Shown here: positions 17,200 through 26,710 of the stretch, one piece after another | Layout of the letters: each line of letters begins with the position of its first letter | Position numbering within the stretch: position 1 is the stretch's first letter | NCBI GenBank assembly: GCA_030041495.1 | Contig: JASHNT010000141.1 | Coordinates: forward strand, 237,559 to 301,558 | Direction: 5' to 3' | Length of the DNA stretch: 64,000 bases | Origin: Bryobacteraceae bacterium | GTDB taxonomy: Bacteria > Acidobacteriota > Terriglobia > Bryobacterales > Bryobacteraceae | The notes under the pieces: model-generated | Seen by the model: the letters and a program-made list of their open reading frames with translations, nothing else | The model's database searches: none | What the model was told of the DNA's origin: nothing | Made by a program: the position numbers and the translations under genes

Positions 17200-18225
17200 C
17201 TAAATCGAACTGACGCGCGCTTTCAGGGCCGCGATTACCCCGTCGGTGAACTCCCTGGTTCCCGCCTTTCCGCCGACATCTTTGGTGAGGTGACGCTGCT
17301 CTGCGTACACGCCCTCCACAGCGGAGCGCAGGCGGTTGGCAGCGGACTGTTCCTTCAGATGCACCAGCATCATCGCCGCCGATAGCATCATGGCCGTAGG
17401 GTTGGCGATGCCCTGTCCGGCGATATCCGGCGCGGAGCCGTGCACGGCTTCGAACACCGCGTGCCGCTCGCCCAGATTAGCTCCGGGGACTACCCCCAGC
17501 CCCCCAACCAGCCCCGCGGCGAGATCGGACACGATATCGCCATACAGATTCGGCAACAGCAGGATGTCGAACTGCTCCGGGCGAATCACCAGTTGCATGG
17601 AAGCGTTGTCGACGATCAGTTCCTTGTATTCAATGTGCGGAAAACGCGCCGCCACTTCGCGGCAGCAGCGCAGAAACAAGCCGTCGGCCAGCTTCATGAT
17701 GTTCGCCTTGTGGATGGCAGTGACCTTCTTTCTCCCGAGTTCATGGGCGAACGAGAACGCTGCTTCCGCAATGCGGATGGACGCCGTGCGGGTGATGACC
17801 TTGAGACTGGTGACCACGTCGCGCACTACTTCATGCTCCAGGCCGGAGTAAAGGTCTTCTGTATTTTCGCGGAAGATCACCATGTCGATCTTCACGTCGC
17901 TGAAGCGCGTGACCAGGCCCGGAAGCGAGCGCACCGGCCGCACATTGGCGTACAGATCCAAACGCTTGCGCAGAGCCACGTTGACGCTGGTATAGCCTCC
18001 CGCAATGGGCGTAGTGACCGGGCCTTTCAATCCGGCGCCGGTCCGCTCCAGGCTTTCGATCACATGCGGCGGCAGGCTCTGGCCGGTTTTGGCCATGATG
18101 TCCGGGTTCAGTTCGGCGACTTCCCATTCGATCTTCACGCCCGTGGCATCGACAGCTTCACGCGCGGCGGCGGACACCTCCGGACCGATGCCGTCGCCGG
18201 GAATCAGGGTAACTTTGTGGGACAC
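17200..18225 (-). CDS. NAD-type isocitrate dehydrogenase (isocitrate/isopropylmalate family)
   Basis: A 341-residue decarboxylating dehydrogenase that would turn isocitrate into 2-oxoglutarate in the TCA cycle. Motifs are VTLIPGDGIGPEV, LKGPVTTPIAGGYTSVNVAL with RKRLDLYANVRPVRSLPG, FRENTEDLYSGLEHEV, the IHKANIMKLADGLF lysine region and DAS/GDIVSDLAAGLVGG for metal. The ENTEDLYSG sequence and short length fit the NAD-linked isocitrate group (mitochondrial IDH3-like) better than isopropylmalate dehydrogenase. No leucine genes are nearby. It starts with GTG. Homoisocitrate or tartrate dehydrogenase cannot be fully excluded. Confidence 0.82.
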   Translation of the reverse strand: MSHKVTLIPGDGIGPEVSAAAREAVDATGVKIEWEVAELNPDIMAKTGQSLPPHVIESLERTGAGLKGPVTTPIAGGYTSVNVALRKRLDLYANVRPVRSLPGLVTRFSDVKIDMVIFRENTEDLYSGLEHEVVRDVVTSLKVITRTASIRIAEAAFSFAHELGRKKVTAIHKANIMKLADGLFLRCCREVAARFPHIEYKELIVDNASMQLVIRPEQFDILLLPNLYGDIVSDLAAGLVGGLGVVPGANLGERHAVFEAVHGSAPDIAGQGIANPTAMMLSAAMMLVHLKEQSAANRLRSAVEGVYAEQRHLTKDVGGKAGTREFTDGVIAALKARVSSI

Positions 18226-18244
18226 TGAGGTCTATTGTAAAAGG

Positions 18245-18613
18245 TCAAGCCTGGAAACTGCCCGCGACCACCCCGGGTAGTTCCGGCAAAACTTGGCGGA
18301 GGGTCCGGCGCAGGACGCTCGACAGGTTCGATGCGCCGATCAGAACTCGCTGCAATTCCACGCCGGCCTGGCACTGCGGGGTTCCCTGGCTGGCGTGTGC
18401 GACGATTCCGAACAAGCGGGTGTCTTCTACCTCGATCTGCAAGATATCGCCTGCGGCGAGCTCGAACGGTACGGTCAGGCCCATGCCGGATTCCGAGATG
18501 TCGGTTATCTGCCCATCGGCCGTCCGCTCCGATTTGCTCAAATCGGTGACCCGCACCGGGACGGAAGCCAAGCCCAGGCCGATGAGGTAGCGACGGTCGA
18601 AGCGGCGTTCCAC
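18245..18613 (-). CDS. PilZ-domain protein, possible c-di-GMP receptor
   Basis: A 122-residue single-domain protein. It has an N-terminal arginine-rich RRFDRR and a downstream DISESGMGL, which correspond to the two c-di-GMP contact motifs of PilZ (RxxxR and D/NxSxxG), and a beta-barrel pattern after them. It would report the second messenger to motility or surface functions. It starts with ATG at 18613, ends 20 bases before the dehydrogenase start on the same strand, and may be co-transcribed with it. No partner is visible. Confidence 0.8.
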   Translation of the reverse strand: MERRFDRRYLIGLGLASVPVRVTDLSKSERTADGQITDISESGMGLTVPFELAAGDILQIEVEDTRLFGIVAHASQGTPQCQAGVELQRVLIGASNLSSVLRRTLRQVLPELPGVVAGSFQA

Positions 18614-18737
18614 AAATCACTTATCGGAGGTTGAGGAAGGTCGCAATAGGGGGTTGGAAGCGCGGTAAGACTCAGGTCAAGCCCGATTGTAATCAACGCC
18701 AACCCTTTTGACGCGCCGGGCGTCTACCCTTTTAAGT

Positions 18738-19700
18738 ATGCGCAGCGCAATCCTGACGATCAGCGTGTTCGTCCTGGCGTTCGTGGCGGCATTCGCCCAA
18801 ACTCCGGCCCAGGCCCCCGAAAGGCTCACCTTCGATGTGGCGTCGATCAAGCCCTTCGAGATGCCCAAGCCCGGCGAGGGCCGCGGCGTGTTCTTCGGGC
18901 GAGGCGGGGGGCCGGGCACCAAAGATCCGGGTCGCGTCAACTGGGCGGGCGCGGCTCTGCGCGACCTGATGATGAACGCCTACGACGTCAAGCGCTACCA
19001 GATCGAAGGTCCGTCTTGGATTGACACGGAGCGCTATGACATCGTTGCCAAGGTGCCCGAGGGAGCCACCAAGGAACAAGTCAAGGTGATGTGGCAGAAT
19101 CTGCTGGCGGACCGTTTCGGACTGGCGTTTCATCGCATTTCGAGGGAGTTTAACGTGCAGGAGCTAACGGTGGCGAAAGGAGGCTCCAAGCTCAAGCCTT
19201 CGGAAGTGGATCCGAACGCGCAGCCGCCGGGTGCGCCCGGCGCGCTGCTGCCTCCAGGACCTCCCAAGCTCGACTCCAACGGGTTCCCGCAGCTACCCGG
19301 GCCGGGGCTGATCATCATGCTTTCACCCGGGCAAAATGGCCAGCCCATTGGGCACTTGAGCGCACGGGAGCGTACGGCTCAGGATATTGCAGATTTTCTG
19401 GGGAACGAACTGAACAAGCCGGTGATCGATAAAACGGGATTGACCGGAAAGTACGATTTCAATATCGAATACACACCGGACCTTGCCGGAAGGGGCTTGC
19501 CGATGCCGCCTCCGCCACCGGGCGCCGTCGCCGTGCCGGGACCGGGAGGCGTGGGAGCAGCTCCCGCCGACAGCGCCGCCGAACCCGGCTCGAACCTGGC
19601 CACCGCCATCCAGCAGCTTGGGCTGAGGCTGAGCTCGGGCAAGGCCAACCTGCACGTGCTGGTGATCGACAAAGCGCAACAAACCCCGACGGACAATTGA
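18738..19700 (+). CDS. TIGR03435-family secreted protein
   Basis: A 320-residue exported protein of a family expanded in soil Acidobacteriota. The start at 18738 gives a clean signal peptide (MRSAILTISVFVLAFVAAFA); the frame also has an upstream TTG at 18708. Family marks are LTFDVASIKPFEMPKPGEG, AALRDLMMNAYDVKRYQIEG, WIDTERYDIVAKVPEGATKE, FGLAFHRISREFNVQELTVA and PVIDKTGLTGKYDFNIEYTP. Gly/Pro-rich linkers lie in the middle and near the end. The function of the family is unknown. Confidence 0.9.
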   Translation: MRSAILTISVFVLAFVAAFAQTPAQAPERLTFDVASIKPFEMPKPGEGRGVFFGRGGGPGTKDPGRVNWAGAALRDLMMNAYDVKRYQIEGPSWIDTERYDIVAKVPEGATKEQVKVMWQNLLADRFGLAFHRISREFNVQELTVAKGGSKLKPSEVDPNAQPPGAPGALLPPGPPKLDSNGFPQLPGPGLIIMLSPGQNGQPIGHLSARERTAQDIADFLGNELNKPVIDKTGLTGKYDFNIEYTPDLAGRGLPMPPPPPGAVAVPGPGGVGAAPADSAAEPGSNLATAIQQLGLRLSSGKANLHVLVIDKAQQTPTDN

Positions 19701-19707
19701 ATCCTGG

Positions 19708-21438
19708 TCAAGCCCCCGCGGCGTCGCGGCCCGAGTACATCTCGCTCACCAGATCGCGGTGATTTTCAAGCACGCGGCTGCGGCGCAGCTTCATGGTCGG
19801 CGTGAGCTCGCCTTGCTCGATCGAAAATTCGCGGTCGAGGATTTTGAATTTGCGAATCCGCTCGAAGTCGGCCAGCTCGCGATTCGCCGTTTTGACTGCG
19901 GCTTCCACCGCCCGCTGCGCTTCCTCCGCCTTGGTGCCAGGGCCCACGGATACCAGGGCGCAGACGTAAGGCAGGCGGTCGCCGGTCAGCAGCACGTGAC
20001 TGATCAGAGGCTCGCGCTTGAGCAGAGCCTCGATGCGCGCGGGATAAATCTTCTTACCGTTGGAAGAAACGATCAGCTCCTTCTTGCGCCCGGTGATGTA
20101 GTAGTAACCCTCCTCATCCACTTCCGCGATATCGCCGGTCGCCAACCAGCCGTCGCGCAGAACGGCCGCCGTTGCGTCCGGATCGTTGAAGTACCCGGAG
20201 AACAGACTGGGACTGCGCAGCAATAGCTCGCCGTCCTCTTCGATGCGCGCTTCGACGCCCGGCAGTAGCTTGCCGATGCTGCCGGCTTTGGGCCGATCGA
20301 GAGGATTCAGCATGGTCACACCGCCCTCGGTCAACCCGTAGCCTTCGATCAGCGGCATGCCGATGGCCGCGTAGAATTCGGCCAGGTCCTTGCCGAGCGG
20401 CGCGGCTCCGGAAGCGGCCACCCGAATGCGCCCGCCCAATCGCTCGCGAATCTTCGCAAACATGATTTTGTCGAATCCGCGCAGAGCAGTGCTCATCCAC
20501 TTTGGCACGGGTTTCGATTGTTGCCGCAGCCGGGACGCCTCCGAGCCCAGTCCAACCCCGAAGTAGAACAACCGGCGCAACGGCGCGGGCTTCTTGCGGA
20601 TTTCCACCGAAACCGAGGAGTACACGCGCTCCCACACGCGCGGCGGGGCGAGGAAGAAGGTCGGCTTGATGGTGCGCATCTCATTCGGGAGCTTGCTCAG
20701 GCCTTCGGAAAACCACACACAAGCGCCATCGCGCGCCGGAAGCAGCTCGACCACAACGCGCTGTGCGATGTGAGCCGACGGCAGGAAGGCGATGGTGGAA
20801 TCCCCGGTCGAAAGCGGGAGCACGTAGGGGCCCATGTCGAGATTGCTGACGATGGCGTAATGCGTCACCAGGCCCATCTTCGGCTCGCCCGTCGCGCCGG
20901 AGGTCATGTAGAGGATTGCGTAATCGGAAGCGTCGAATTCGGCGCTGATTTTTTTAAACATCCCCGGATCGCCCGCCAGAGCCTTGCGGCCCGCGGCGCG
21001 TAGCGCGTCGAGGCTCTCGCACCCGTCCGCTTCGCCCGTCAGAAGAATCCAGCGCATCGGCTCGCCAGGTCGCGCCAGCGCTCGCATCGTCTTCTCGTTT
21101 TCCGCAAACGCCACGCACGCGCCACAGGCGTGCAGAGTCCGGCGCTGCTCTTCCTGAGGCAGGCTGGTGTAGAGCGCCGCGGCGATGGCCCCGCAGGCCA
21201 TCACGCCGATGTCAGCGAGGTAGAACTCGGCGCGCGTTTCGGCGGCCAGCGCGACCATGTCGCCCTTCGAGACTCCGGTGGCGCGCAGACCGACGGCGAT
21301 CTCGCGCACGGCATCGGCGTATTCCCGCCACGTCCAGGTCTGGTATTTGCCGCCGCCTAGCGGTTGTTGCAGGGCGATCTTGTCAGGATGCTTCGCCGCG
21401 GTCGATTCCAGCACCGCCCAAACCGTTCGCACGCTCAT
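19708..21438 (-). CDS. Long-chain acyl-CoA synthetase (AMP-forming)
   Basis: A protein of about 576 residues from the ATG at 21438 (the frame is open to 21477). It should activate fatty acids through an acyl-adenylate. Motifs include YMTSGATGEPKMGLVTHYAI (P-loop; note Ala and Met where most have Thr and Gly), GYGLTEGGVTM, DGWLATGDIAEVDEEGYYYI, TGRKKELIVSSNGKKIYPAR and the catalytic lysine region LTPTMKLRRSRVLE near the end. The layout matches FadD15/FAA-type synthetases. It is divergent from the following methyltransferase with almost no intergenic space, so their starts are approximate. Confidence 0.9.
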   Translation of the reverse strand: MSVRTVWAVLESTAAKHPDKIALQQPLGGGKYQTWTWREYADAVREIAVGLRATGVSKGDMVALAAETRAEFYLADIGVMACGAIAAALYTSLPQEEQRRTLHACGACVAFAENEKTMRALARPGEPMRWILLTGEADGCESLDALRAAGRKALAGDPGMFKKISAEFDASDYAILYMTSGATGEPKMGLVTHYAIVSNLDMGPYVLPLSTGDSTIAFLPSAHIAQRVVVELLPARDGACVWFSEGLSKLPNEMRTIKPTFFLAPPRVWERVYSSVSVEIRKKPAPLRRLFYFGVGLGSEASRLRQQSKPVPKWMSTALRGFDKIMFAKIRERLGGRIRVAASGAAPLGKDLAEFYAAIGMPLIEGYGLTEGGVTMLNPLDRPKAGSIGKLLPGVEARIEEDGELLLRSPSLFSGYFNDPDATAAVLRDGWLATGDIAEVDEEGYYYITGRKKELIVSSNGKKIYPARIEALLKREPLISHVLLTGDRLPYVCALVSVGPGTKAEEAQRAVEAAVKTANRELADFERIRKFKILDREFSIEQGELTPTMKLRRSRVLENHRDLVSEMYSGRDAAGA

Positions 21439-21454
21439 TCGCCCAAATGCTAAC

Positions 21455-22231
21455 ATGCTCTGGCGTGTCCAGCCCAATTACAAGTTCATGAACCCGGCCG
21501 AATTCGACAACATCGCCCGGTCGGAGCGTGATTTTTGGTGGTACCGCGGCATGCGCAAGATTCTGTACCGGCTGCTGGATTCGCGCAAGATCCCCGCGAG
21601 CGCCTCCGTGTTGGAAGCCGGCTGCGGCACCGGCTACATGTCCAAGCTGCTCGCCGAGCGCTACGGCTGGCGCATGACTCCGCTCGATCTGGTGCGCGAA
21701 GGGCTGGAATATGCACGCGGCTACGGCCTCGGCGAATTGGTTCAGGGTGACATCTCCGCGCTGCCTTTTCGCGGCGGCGCGTTCGACGCGGTGGTCTCGC
21801 TCGATGTGATCGTGCATTTGCCGCGTGGGGCTGAAGGCGCCGCGCTGGCCGAGTTTGCTCGCGTGACGAAGCCAGGCGGAATTTTGGTACTGCGGGCTTC
21901 GGCGCTGGACGCTTTGCACAGCCGCCACTCGGATTTCGCGCGGGAGCAGCAACGCTTCACGCGGAAGCGTCTGGTGAACGCCGTCGAAGCGGCCGGATTC
22001 GCAGTCGAACGCGTAACGTACCTGAACTCCCTGCTGCTTCCGGCGGCGCTCTTCAAATTTCGCCTATGGGAGCCGTTTACGCGAGCTCCTGCGGCCAGCG
22101 GCGTTGCGCCCGTGCCACGATGGCTGGACCGGCTGCTGTATTTGCCCTTGCGCGCTGAGGCGGCCTGGGTCGCGCGCGGCGGGAGTTTCCCCTTGGGACA
22201 ATCGTTGGTGCTGATCGCCAGGAGGCGTTGA
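21455..22231 (+). CDS. Class I SAM-dependent methyltransferase
   Basis: A 258-residue protein from the ATG at 21455; an ATG at 21488 (MNPAEFDNIARSERDFWWYR) is an equally good start, since related proteins begin there. The SAM-binding site is VLEAGCGTGYMSKLLAERYG, followed by GDISALPF, FDAVVSLDVIVHLP and TKPGGILVLR. The substrate is unknown; lipid or small-molecule methylation is likely from the family. The C-terminal part contains Leu/Pro-rich hydrophobic stretches. No operon partner on its strand. Confidence 0.82.
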   Translation: MLWRVQPNYKFMNPAEFDNIARSERDFWWYRGMRKILYRLLDSRKIPASASVLEAGCGTGYMSKLLAERYGWRMTPLDLVREGLEYARGYGLGELVQGDISALPFRGGAFDAVVSLDVIVHLPRGAEGAALAEFARVTKPGGILVLRASALDALHSRHSDFAREQQRFTRKRLVNAVEAAGFAVERVTYLNSLLLPAALFKFRLWEPFTRAPAASGVAPVPRWLDRLLYLPLRAEAAWVARGGSFPLGQSLVLIARRR

Positions 22232-22313
22232 CCGGCGTACAAGCGCCGTTCGCCGATTCTTCGATGGCAGGGAGCCTGGGGCTTGGTAGGATCGCAATCG
22301 AGAGGAGACGAAT

Positions 22314-23186
22314 ATGACACCGAATGAAGGTAGTCCCGGCGGTCAAAATCCTGGATCGCCGCGCCCTCCGGATTGGCGGCAGATGCGGGACCAGGAGCGC
22401 TGGCAGCGCCGGGAAGCGATGCGTCAATGGCGCGACCAGAGGAGGGCGGCGCGGTGGGGATCCGGGAGGCGCGACCCTGGACCGATCATTCCCGGGCTGA
22501 TCCTGCTCATCATCGGCACGGCATTCCTGCTGAGCAACCTCGGATTCTTCGACATCCGGATCGTTCGCGACTATTGGCCGGTGTTATTAATCATCGTGGG
22601 AGCCGCGCACCTGTTGTTTCCGCGGCATGGCGCACGTTCGGCGTTGTGGAGCGGAGCCTTGATCGTCATGGGCTGCCTGCTGGAGGCCCAGACGCTGGGC
22701 TACATTCGCGGCAACATCTGGGAAATCATCTGGCCGGTCTTTCTGATTTTTTTGGGCCTTTCTTTTTTGTTCCGGGGGCGCGCGGGATTTTCGGGCTGTG
22801 CCGGCGCGCCCCCGTGGGGACAGTGGACACCGCAGACCGGAACCGCCAGCAGACTAAATGAAAATACCCTCTTCGGCGGAATCAAACAGCGCGTCGATTC
22901 TCAAGAATTCGCAGGAGGCTTTCTATCATCCGTATTCGGCGGAATCGAGATCGATTTACGCGCGGCCAACACCAAACTGGACGAACTATACATTCAGGCC
23001 GATGCCATCTTTGGGGGTATCGACCTGCTTCTGCCGGATCGCTGGGACATCACCGTTCGCGGCGCCGGAGTTTTTGGAGGTTTCGAGGATAAAACGCACC
23101 CGCCCCCGGCTGTGGCCGGGACTAAGCGTCCGCACTTGACCGTAACGGGCAGCGCCGTGTTCGGCGGAGTCACGGTGAGGAACTAG
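22314..23186 (+). CDS. LiaF/LiaI-like membrane protein (DUF5668 plus cell-wall-response domain)
   Basis: A 290-residue protein. A basic, charged N-terminal helix (QERWQRREAMRQWRDQRRAA) is followed by four short hydrophobic helices arranged as two pairs, each beginning with an IxPGLILLIIG-like turn, which is the DUF5668/LiaI pattern. The C-terminal 110 residues carry repeated strands with FGGI/VFGGV turns (TLFGGIKQRV, SVFGGIEIDL, AIFGGIDLLL, GVFGGFED, AVFGGVTV), a beta-helix-like domain as in LiaF and VraT-type sensors. It sits just upstream of a LytS/LytTR pair and may modulate it. The RBS GAGAGGAGA is good. Confidence 0.8.
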   Translation: MTPNEGSPGGQNPGSPRPPDWRQMRDQERWQRREAMRQWRDQRRAARWGSGRRDPGPIIPGLILLIIGTAFLLSNLGFFDIRIVRDYWPVLLIIVGAAHLLFPRHGARSALWSGALIVMGCLLEAQTLGYIRGNIWEIIWPVFLIFLGLSFLFRGRAGFSGCAGAPPWGQWTPQTGTASRLNENTLFGGIKQRVDSQEFAGGFLSSVFGGIEIDLRAANTKLDELYIQADAIFGGIDLLLPDRWDITVRGAGVFGGFEDKTHPPPAVAGTKRPHLTVTGSAVFGGVTVRN

Positions 23187-23192
23187 CAAGCG

Positions 23193-24248
23193 ATGCATCC
23201 GATCTTCCGCAACCGGCGCTGGTTCGCGGCGTATGTGGGATTGTGGGTGGCTCTCGGACTCATGCTCGCCGCGCTACTCCACTTGCCCGGCATGCTGGCG
23301 TGGCGCGAAGCAGCAGAGCTTGCGGCTCCGCTGTGCCTGTTCTTCGCATTTGTGTGCCTGGCACCGTGGTACATGTGCAAGCAGCTTCCCTTGGGTTCGG
23401 CGGCGATTGGCGAAATGGTAGTGTATCACCTGGGCGCTGGCGTGCTCGCGACCGCTCTGTGGGTCGCGCTGGCGCGGGTGGCGGCGAGCGCGTTGGCCAT
23501 CGGAGGGCGCCTGGATGCCGAGATCCCGCACCTGATCGTTGTCGGGCTGATGCTGTATCTGCTCTCCGTGGCGCTACACTATTCGGCACTGGCCGTGGAG
23601 GCATCGCGCCAGGCGGCGATCGACGCCCGGGAAGCCGAACTGCGCGCGCTGAAGGCGCAGATCAATCCGCACTTTCTCTTCAACTGCCTCAATTCGATCA
23701 CCGCGCTGACCACATCCGATCCGGGCCGCGCGAGAGAGATGTGCATTCGCCTAGCCGATTTTCTGCGCAACACGCTCGGCCTGGGCGAGCGCGAAAGCGT
23801 CTCCTGGCACGAGGAATTGGATCTGGCGCAGGCGTATCTGGATGTCGAGCAGGTGCGGTTCGGCTCCCGCCTGCACGTGGAAGTAGACGTCGACGAAGCC
23901 TGCGCGGAATGCCAGGTACCGCCGCTGATCCTGCAGCCGCTGATCGAGAACGCGGTCAAACACGGCATCACCACATTGGTCGAAGGCGGCACCATTCACG
24001 TGCGCAGCCACGTCCGCAACGGAATGCTGGAGGTGAGCGTGGAAAACGGCTTCGATCCGGAATCGCCCACGCCCCGGCGCAGCGGTTTGGGATTGCGCAA
24101 CGTGCGGACGCGGCTGGAGCGGCGCTTTGGACCGGCTGCCCGGCTCGCCGCCCAAACCCAGGAGAACCGCTTTCGCGCCGAGTTCGCGGTGCCTTGCCGC
24201 ATCAGCGAACCGGGCCGGATCGGCGAACCGGACCGGAGGTCTGAATGA
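23193..24248 (+). CDS. LytS-type sensor histidine kinase
   Basis: A 351-residue kinase with four hydrophobic helices in the first 150 residues and no large extracellular domain. The His_kinase domain (PF06580 type) starts at AELRALKAQINPHFLFNCLN, where the His of NPHF is the phosphorylation site. The ATP-binding lobe has PLILQPLIENAVKHGI (N box) and GLGLRNVRTRLERRFG (G box). It follows the LiaF-like gene by 6 bases and overlaps the response regulator by 4 bases, so it forms a three-gene operon. The signal is unknown; the LiaF-like neighbour suggests cell-envelope stress. Confidence 0.9.
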   Translation: MHPIFRNRRWFAAYVGLWVALGLMLAALLHLPGMLAWREAAELAAPLCLFFAFVCLAPWYMCKQLPLGSAAIGEMVVYHLGAGVLATALWVALARVAASALAIGGRLDAEIPHLIVVGLMLYLLSVALHYSALAVEASRQAAIDAREAELRALKAQINPHFLFNCLNSITALTTSDPGRAREMCIRLADFLRNTLGLGERESVSWHEELDLAQAYLDVEQVRFGSRLHVEVDVDEACAECQVPPLILQPLIENAVKHGITTLVEGGTIHVRSHVRNGMLEVSVENGFDPESPTPRRSGLGLRNVRTRLERRFGPAARLAAQTQENRFRAEFAVPCRISEPGRIGEPDRRSE

Positions 24249-25006
24249 GCGGGAATTTGCGGGCGGTGATCGTGGATGATGAGGAGCTGGCGCGGCAGCT
24301 TCTGCGCGAATACCTGTGGGAAGCCGGCGGCGTCGATGTTGTGGCCGAATGCGGCGACGGCTTCGATGCGGTGAAAGCCATCACGGAGCTGAAGCCGGAT
24401 CTTGTTTTCCTCGACGTACAGATGCCCAAGCTCGATGGATTCGAGGTGCTGGAGCTGATCGATTCGCCGCCTGGCGTGATCTTCGTCACCGCGTACGATC
24501 AATACGCCATGCGCGCCTTCGAGGCCAACGCCGTGGATTATCTGCTGAAACCCTTCCGCGTGGACCGGCTCAAGAAGGCTTTGGAGAAGGCCCGCGCGAG
24601 TTTGAAGGATCACCAGCCGCCGCAGGTTACGGCGTCGGAGCTGGCTGCCGCGGCTCGCGCTCCGGGGCAGACTCTGGACCGCATTGTGGTGCGCGATGGA
24701 TCGAAGATCCACATCATTCCCATCGCCAAGCTGGATTATGTGGAAGCGCAGGACGATTATGCCGCGCTGCACAGCGAAAAGAAGAGCTACTTGAAGCAGC
24801 AGACCATCGCGAGCCTCGAAAGGCAGCTCGACCCGCAGCGCTTCGTGCGCATCCACCGCTCCTACATCGTGAACCTGGACCGCATCGTGCGCATCGAGCC
24901 CTACACCCGCGACAGCCGCGTCGTGGTGCTCCGCGACGGAGAGCAGTTGCCCGTCAGCCGCCCCGGCTACGCGCGGCTGAAGGCCCTGCTCGGCGAGAAT
25001 GCCTAG
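24245..25006 (+). CDS. LytTR-family response regulator
   Basis: A 253-residue protein with a receiver domain ([13 protein letters not shown], phospho-acceptor Asp in [13 protein letters not shown], then [10 protein letters not shown] and [12 protein letters not shown]) and a C-terminal LytTR DNA-binding domain ([40 protein letters not shown]). It is translated from an ATG that overlaps the kinase stop (ATGA) and is evidently the kinase's partner. Its end overlaps the end of thiG on the other strand by 4 bases. Confidence 0.93.
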   Translation: MSGNLRAVIVDDEELARQLLREYLWEAGGVDVVAECGDGFDAVKAITELKPDLVFLDVQMPKLDGFEVLELIDSPPGVIFVTAYDQYAMRAFEANAVDYLLKPFRVDRLKKALEKARASLKDHQPPQVTASELAAAARAPGQTLDRIVVRDGSKIHIIPIAKLDYVEAQDDYAALHSEKKSYLKQQTIASLERQLDPQRFVRIHRSYIVNLDRIVRIEPYTRDSRVVVLRDGEQLPVSRPGYARLKALLGENA

Positions 25007-25785
25007 GACCTTGAGCCGACCACTCCCGCCATGGGGCTGCTGGCCGAGGCGTAGAGCTTCTTGGGCATCCGTCCGGCGAGATAAGCGTGGCGGCCGGCCT
25101 CGATGCCCAGCTTCATCGCCAGCGCCATCTGCTCCGGATCCCCGGCGGCGGCGATCGCGGTGTTGAGGAGGACGCCGTCGTAACCTAGTTCCATCGCCAG
25201 GGCGACGTCGGAAGCGGTGCCGACTCCGGCATCGACGATCAGCGGAACTTCGCTGATCATCTCGCGCAGGATGCGGAGATCGGTCAGGTTCTGGATGCCG
25301 AGCCCACTGCCGATCGGCGCAGCCAGAGGCATCACCGCCGAAGCGCCCGCATCAATCAGCCGGCGCGCGTTCACCAAGTCGTCGGTAGTGTACGGCAGCA
25401 CCACGAAGCCTTCTTTGACCAAAATTCGCGTAGCTTCCAGCAACCCCGCGTTATCGGGGAACAACGTGCGCTCATCCCCGATCACTTCCAGCTTGACCCA
25501 ATTTGACATACCGGCCTCGCGACCCAGCCGCGCTGTCCGAATGGCGTCTTCGGCAGTGTAACATCCGGCCGTGTTGGGCAGCAGAAAAATCTTTGAACGA
25601 TCGATGTAATCGAGCAGCGACTCCTTGGAGCGGTCGGAGAGATTAACGCGCCGCACTGCGACCGTCACCACCTCTGCACCCGATGCCTGGTGGCAGCGAG
25701 CCATTTCAGGAAAGCTACGGTACTTGCCTGTGCCTACGAGAAGCCGGGAATGGAACTCGCGATCAGCTATCTTCAGCGTATCCAT
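25003..25785 (-). CDS. thiG: Thiazole synthase ThiG
   Basis: A 260-residue TIM-barrel enzyme that builds the thiazole phosphate of thiamin from deoxyxylulose phosphate, dehydroglycine (or glycine imine) and the ThiS thiocarboxylate. It has [20 protein letters not shown], the Schiff-base lysine in [33 protein letters not shown] and [20 protein letters not shown]. thiS, thiH/thiO and thiF are not adjacent, so the gene is an orphan here. I did not recognise a THI-box riboswitch upstream. Confidence 0.95.
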   Translation of the reverse strand: MDTLKIADREFHSRLLVGTGKYRSFPEMARCHQASGAEVVTVAVRRVNLSDRSKESLLDYIDRSKIFLLPNTAGCYTAEDAIRTARLGREAGMSNWVKLEVIGDERTLFPDNAGLLEATRILVKEGFVVLPYTTDDLVNARRLIDAGASAVMPLAAPIGSGLGIQNLTDLRILREMISEVPLIVDAGVGTASDVALAMELGYDGVLLNTAIAAAGDPEQMALAMKLGIEAGRHAYLAGRMPKKLYASASSPMAGVVGSRS

Positions 25786-25813
25786 ACCCTCATTTTAGGG
25801 TTTCTCCCTACCG

Positions 25814-25846
25814 CCGATAGGTGCGTACCCTCAATCACCCTATCGG
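25814..25846 (+). promoter_or_regulatory. Inverted repeat upstream of cpaB
   Basis: CCGATAGGTG (25814-25823) and CACCCTATCGG (25836-25846) pair almost perfectly, with one bulged base and a 12-base loop. It lies between divergent thiG and cpaB, about 80 bases before the cpaB start. It could be an operator or a hairpin in the cpaB leader. There is no T-run after it, so it is not a typical terminator. Confidence 0.4.
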
Positions 25847-25927
25847 TGTGCTCCGGCCGCGCCGATTAATAGAGAGAACCATTCATCCGGTTCCCCCAAC
25901 AAAGCGAGGTCGCCAGACAAAGCAGCG

Positions 25928-26695
25928 ATGAAGAAAAACAACTTACTCAAGCTCCTCGGGATTGCGCTGATCGTTGCCATCGTGTCGACGGGCGTCTTTT
26001 ACGGCTTGTTCGTGGGCAAGCTGACCAGCAGCCAGGGAAGCGGGAAAACACTGGTGGTCGCGGCCCATGCGTTGAAGGTCGGCACACAACTGCAAAATAC
26101 GGATCTGAAGACCATCCCCTGGCCCTCCGATCAAGTGCCTGCCGGCTTTTACGGAACCATCGACCAGGTGACCGGCAATACGGTGTTCGATCCGATCGGC
26201 GAAGGCGAGCCGGTGACCGCATCGCGGCTGGCCTCGAGCCGGTCCGGCGGTGGAGCGGGCGTGCCCGCGGGCATGCGCGCGGTCTCGATTCACGTGACAG
26301 ATTCCAGCGGAGTGCTGGCGTTGTTGCGGGGCGGACAAAAGGTCGACGCGCAAGTGGTCGTTCACGAAAAGGACAACTCCACTGAGGTGCGCACGGTGCT
26401 GGAAGACTTGAGTGTGCTTTCGGTGCAGCCGCAGACGGAAGTGAGTTCGCAAGGCGCGACGCTTCCCGTAGTGACTCTGCTCGCCAAGCCCACCGAAGCG
26501 GATATCCTGGCGACAGCCGATTCCGGCGCACGAGTTCGCCTGACGTTGCGCAATCCTCTGGATGATGCAACCCGTACGCGGGCGCCTCTGTCGCTCGATG
26601 CCGTGATGCGCGCCAGTGGTCCGGCCCTTACTTCCGACGGCGCAAGCGCCCCAGGAGCCCCTTCGCGCCAAACCGCCACTTTGCAGAAGCCGTAA
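25928..26695 (+). CDS. cpaB: Flp/Tad pilus assembly protein CpaB (RcpC)
   Basis: A 255-residue periplasmic pilus assembly factor. A single N-terminal membrane helix (LLKLLGIALIVAIVSTGVFY) is followed by an SAF domain (VVAAHALKVGTQLQNTDLKT, IDQVTGNTVFDPIGEGEPVT) and a C-terminal beta-rich part with GMRAVSIHVTDSSGVLALLR and GGQKVDAQVVV. These are CpaB/RcpC marks. It starts a three-gene plus-strand run with tadB and tadC; the flp pilin, cpaC secretin and tadA ATPase are absent from the window. Confidence 0.85.
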   Translation: MKKNNLLKLLGIALIVAIVSTGVFYGLFVGKLTSSQGSGKTLVVAAHALKVGTQLQNTDLKTIPWPSDQVPAGFYGTIDQVTGNTVFDPIGEGEPVTASRLASSRSGGGAGVPAGMRAVSIHVTDSSGVLALLRGGQKVDAQVVVHEKDNSTEVRTVLEDLSVLSVQPQTEVSSQGATLPVVTLLAKPTEADILATADSGARVRLTLRNPLDDATRTRAPLSLDAVMRASGPALTSDGASAPGAPSRQTATLQKP

Positions 26696-26710
26696 CAATC
26701 TCAGGGCTTT

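Noticed and set aside
25786..25927. THI-box (TPP) riboswitch upstream of thiG
   Set aside because: The characteristic CUGAGA and ACCUG-x-GAUAAUGCC segments were not seen on the thiG strand; only the inverted repeat at 25814-25846 is clear.
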